DNA of 64,000 nucleotides from Propioniferax innocua (GTDB taxonomy: Bacteria > Actinomycetota > Actinomycetes > Propionibacteriales > Propionibacteriaceae). How positions within the stretch are numbered: the first letter of the stretch is position 1; every line of letters starts with the position of its first letter. The position numbers were made by a program, and so were the translations under genes. The DNA is taken from positions 558,001-622,000 of the forward strand of contig NZ_VFOR01000001.1 in assembly GCF_006716235.1 (NCBI RefSeq), given 5' to 3'. Shown here one piece after another: positions 62,331-64,000 of this stretch. A model generated the notes under the pieces. The model was given only the letters and a program-made list of their open reading frames with translations, did no database searches and had not been told where the DNA came from.

Positions 62331-62349
62331 GTTCTATACGATGTAGAAC
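62331..62349 (+). promoter_or_regulatory. Operator GTTCTA-N7-TAGAAC over the YtrA-type promoter
   Basis: Perfect 6-bp inverted repeat ending directly at the ATG (62350). TACGAT, 7 nt before the ATG, lies inside it, so a bound repressor would block its own leaderless promoter. Sites of this layout are typical for YtrA-type GntR regulators. Confidence 0.6.
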
Positions 62350-62712
62350 ATGTTGTGGTTGGTGGATACGGCTGACCCGACCCCCATGTACCTGCAGGTG
62401 GCCCGTGTGGCACGACAGGCATGGGAGTCCGGAGAGTTGCGCACAGGAGAACGACTGCCTCCGGCTCGTGAACTCGCCACCTCACTCGGCCTGAACATGC
62501 ACACGGTGCTGCGGGGATACCAGGAACTGCGCGACGAGGGAATCGTCGAATTGCGCCGAGGCCGTGGTGCCGTCATCCGTACCGATGTGGACGCCGCCGA
62601 GCGTCTACGGCCTGAAGTCGACGACCTCATCAGCAGCGCCCACCGGCTCGGAGTGGCCAAGGACGCCCTGATCGCACTGATCCATGACCGATACGCCGAG
62701 GAGGCACCATGA
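62350..62712 (+). CDS. YtrA-type GntR-family transcriptional regulator
   Basis: 120 aa: N-terminal winged helix ADPTPMYLQVARVARQAW, LRTGERLPPARELATSLGL, NMHTVLRGYQELRDEGIVELRRGRG, then the short C-terminal dimerisation helices characteristic of the YtrA subfamily (DDLISSAHRLGVAKDALIALI). Such regulators commonly repress a membrane protein or ABC exporter gene that follows. Stop overlaps the start of the DUF1648 gene (ATGA). Autoregulation is suggested by the operator over its promoter. Confidence 0.88.
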   Translation: MLWLVDTADPTPMYLQVARVARQAWESGELRTGERLPPARELATSLGLNMHTVLRGYQELRDEGIVELRRGRGAVIRTDVDAAERLRPEVDDLISSAHRLGVAKDALIALIHDRYAEEAP

Positions 62713-63698
62713 TCGAGCGTTCCCACGAGTCGGCCTCGAAATGGTCCGACCGAACCGTGCTCCTGATCTGCCTGTCCATCGCCCTCGTGCTCAGCGTCGC
62801 CCCGGCCCTGGTTTCGTTGACGCTCCCACTGCCCGACCTGGTCGCCACCCACTGGGGCATGAACGGCCAACCTGACGACTGGCAGCCGGTGACCACAGCG
62901 GTGATCACCCATGCGCTCATCGTGTTCATCACCACCAGCGGGCTGACGCTCCTGGGCTCGGCCCTCAACTCCACGGCCCTGCTCGGTGCCTTCGCAGTGG
63001 GAACCGGCACCTTCACCACGGCAACGCTCAACGGGACGCTCTGGACGCAGACCGGAGATTCCATGCCACCGATCGGGCTGGTGCTCATCGCGGCCTTGCT
63101 GCTCGGGAGTGCGACCGGCCTGACCGCCGGGTTGACCTTCCGGCAGAAGGCACAGCCCACGTCACGTGCCGAGGGTTCCCGCCCTCGTGCCACCGAACCA
63201 TGGCAGTTGTCGAACACCGCGGCCCTCGCCTGGACCGGGCGGGTCAAGGTGTCGCGTGGCGTGGTCGTTTTCGCGGTGACCGTGACGCTCCTGTCGCTCG
63301 CACCGGCGGTGTTCATGCTGACTGACCCGTGGATGGGCGTCTTCTTCGCCCTGATCGGATTGGCCATGGCCTGCGGCTTCGCCACCCTGGCGGCCCGCGT
63401 GACCATCGACGCACGTGGCGTTCGCGTCGGTGCGTTCGGGATCACGTTCATCACCGTCGGCATCCACGAGATCACCGCAGTCGGCACCCGCCATGTGGAG
63501 GCACTGGGTGAGCTCGGTGGGTGGGGCTATCGGGTCGCGCACGACGGCACGGCCGTGGCCTTCGCAAGTGCCTCGGGCCAGGGTCTCGTCCTCGGCCGTG
63601 GGGAGCGCAAGGACATGATCATCGTCCTCGATGACGATGACATCGAAAGTGCCGCCCGTACCGTCTCCACGCTCCGCGAACGCGTCGCGCAGGGCTAA
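62709..63698 (+). CDS. DUF1648-domain membrane protein
   Basis: 329 aa. First hydrophobic segment (residues about 17-43) followed by LPDLVATHWGMNGQPDDW, the DUF1648 signature (HW-x-x-x-G-x-P-D). Five or six more segments follow. A C-terminal soluble part has VTIDARGVRVGAFG and GVRV-type strands (PH-like). Translationally coupled to the YtrA-type regulator, its probable controller. Function unknown; such pairs often respond to cell-envelope stress or peptide antibiotics. Its last bases overlap holA. Confidence 0.8.
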   Translation: MIERSHESASKWSDRTVLLICLSIALVLSVAPALVSLTLPLPDLVATHWGMNGQPDDWQPVTTAVITHALIVFITTSGLTLLGSALNSTALLGAFAVGTGTFTTATLNGTLWTQTGDSMPPIGLVLIAALLLGSATGLTAGLTFRQKAQPTSRAEGSRPRATEPWQLSNTAALAWTGRVKVSRGVVVFAVTVTLLSLAPAVFMLTDPWMGVFFALIGLAMACGFATLAARVTIDARGVRVGAFGITFITVGIHEITAVGTRHVEALGELGGWGYRVAHDGTAVAFASASGQGLVLGRGERKDMIIVLDDDDIESAARTVSTLRERVAQG

Positions 63699-64000
63699 CG
63701 CCCGCGTCCTCTGGCCTGTGTGATCGCCAGGACGCAGCGTTCCAACGGGAACTCGGGCTCGTCCGCGGCCCCCTTGACCTCGGCATCGCAGCGCGACACC
63801 GCGAGAATCGCCTGCATGACCCCATCGGGGGTCCAGCCGCGGGCCTGCTGGCGCAAGGTGCGCATCTTCCATGGCGGGACGCCGATGGCCGCAGCAAGAT
63901 CGCGGTCCGACATGCCGGAGCGGTCGTCGATGAGCTTGCCGAGCTGACGCAGCCCGCCGGCCAGGGCGCTGGTCAACAGAACGGGTGCGACCCCGGTGGC
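63695..64000 (-). CDS. holA: DNA polymerase III delta subunit, C-terminal part (5' end outside window)
   Basis: The last about 101 codons of HolA, the clamp-loader subunit that opens the sliding clamp. LLTSALAGGLRQLGKLIDDRS, AAAIGVPPWKMRTLRQQARGW and the tail of helices up to LERCVLAITQARGRGR fit the delta collar domain. Stop at 63695 overlaps the end of the convergent DUF1648 gene by 4 bp. The gene next to rpsT in most actinobacteria. Confidence 0.8.
   Translation of the reverse strand, partial: ATGVAPVLLTSALAGGLRQLGKLIDDRSGMSDRDLAAAIGVPPWKMRTLRQQARGWTPDGVMQAILAVSRCDAEVKGAADEPEFPLERCVLAITQARGRGR

Overview
High-GC (about 65 %) actinobacterial chromosome. The conserved housekeeping order (holA/rpsT, lepA-hemW, hrcA-dnaJ-rsmE, phoH-ybeY-CNNM-era, leuA, recO-uppS, glyS-zur, dusB, dgt), frequent GTG starts, GxSG rhomboid, DUF3097 and an HrcA/CIRCE system fit Actinomycetota. 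The long argininosuccinate synthase and fused dihydroxyacetone kinase lean towards Propionibacteriaceae-like organisms, but that is only a guess. No rRNA, tRNA, CRISPR array or intact insertion sequence was seen.

Layout. 0-3.7 kb: acetoin/pyruvate dehydrogenase E1 genes, a divergent AcoR-like regulator without an AAA+ domain, and a FetB-type permease. 3.8-5.3 kb: toxin-immunity pair 1 (PD-(D/E)XK-type C-terminus). 5.3-22.5 kb: dgt, CPBP protease, a two-component system, dusB, glsA, CoA-transferase, glyS, zur, dhaKL, recO, uppS, two SdpI-like proteins and leuA with a leucine leader peptide. 22.6-33.4 kb looks like an accessory block between leuA and era: a Tat-exported, LPXTG-tailed PhoD-like phosphatase, an incomplete catechol meta-cleavage operon, argG and an ABC-F protein with a possible attenuator leader. 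33.4-45.8 kb: era-CNNM-ybeY-phoH; a queuosine-type set (YhhQ transporter, tgt, nucleoside hydrolase) with toxin-immunity pair 2 (papain-fold) lodged inside it; rsmE-dnaJ-hrcA behind a CIRCE operator. 45.8-64 kb: an unknown protein, a gluABCD-type amino-acid ABC transporter, the lepA-hemW operon, rhomboid, an SbcCD-like pair, rpsT, a YtrA-type regulator with its DUF1648 membrane protein, and the end of holA.

Main points for a second look. (1) The two toxins, 33 kb apart, have unrelated toxic C-termini but the same 24-residue N-terminal tag (15 identical positions, no gaps), which may be an export or loading signal. (2) tgt is translationally coupled to a nucleoside hydrolase close to a YhhQ transporter, and its base-pocket residues are non-bacterial-like, suggesting queuine salvage. 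(3) A palindromic about 46-bp repeat occurs at three intergenic places. (4) At least fifteen genes look leaderless, with TANNNT placed 6-7 nt before the start codon. (5) rsmE appears to start at CTG, and the ABC-F gene has a small upstream ORF followed by alternative hairpins over its ribosome-binding site.
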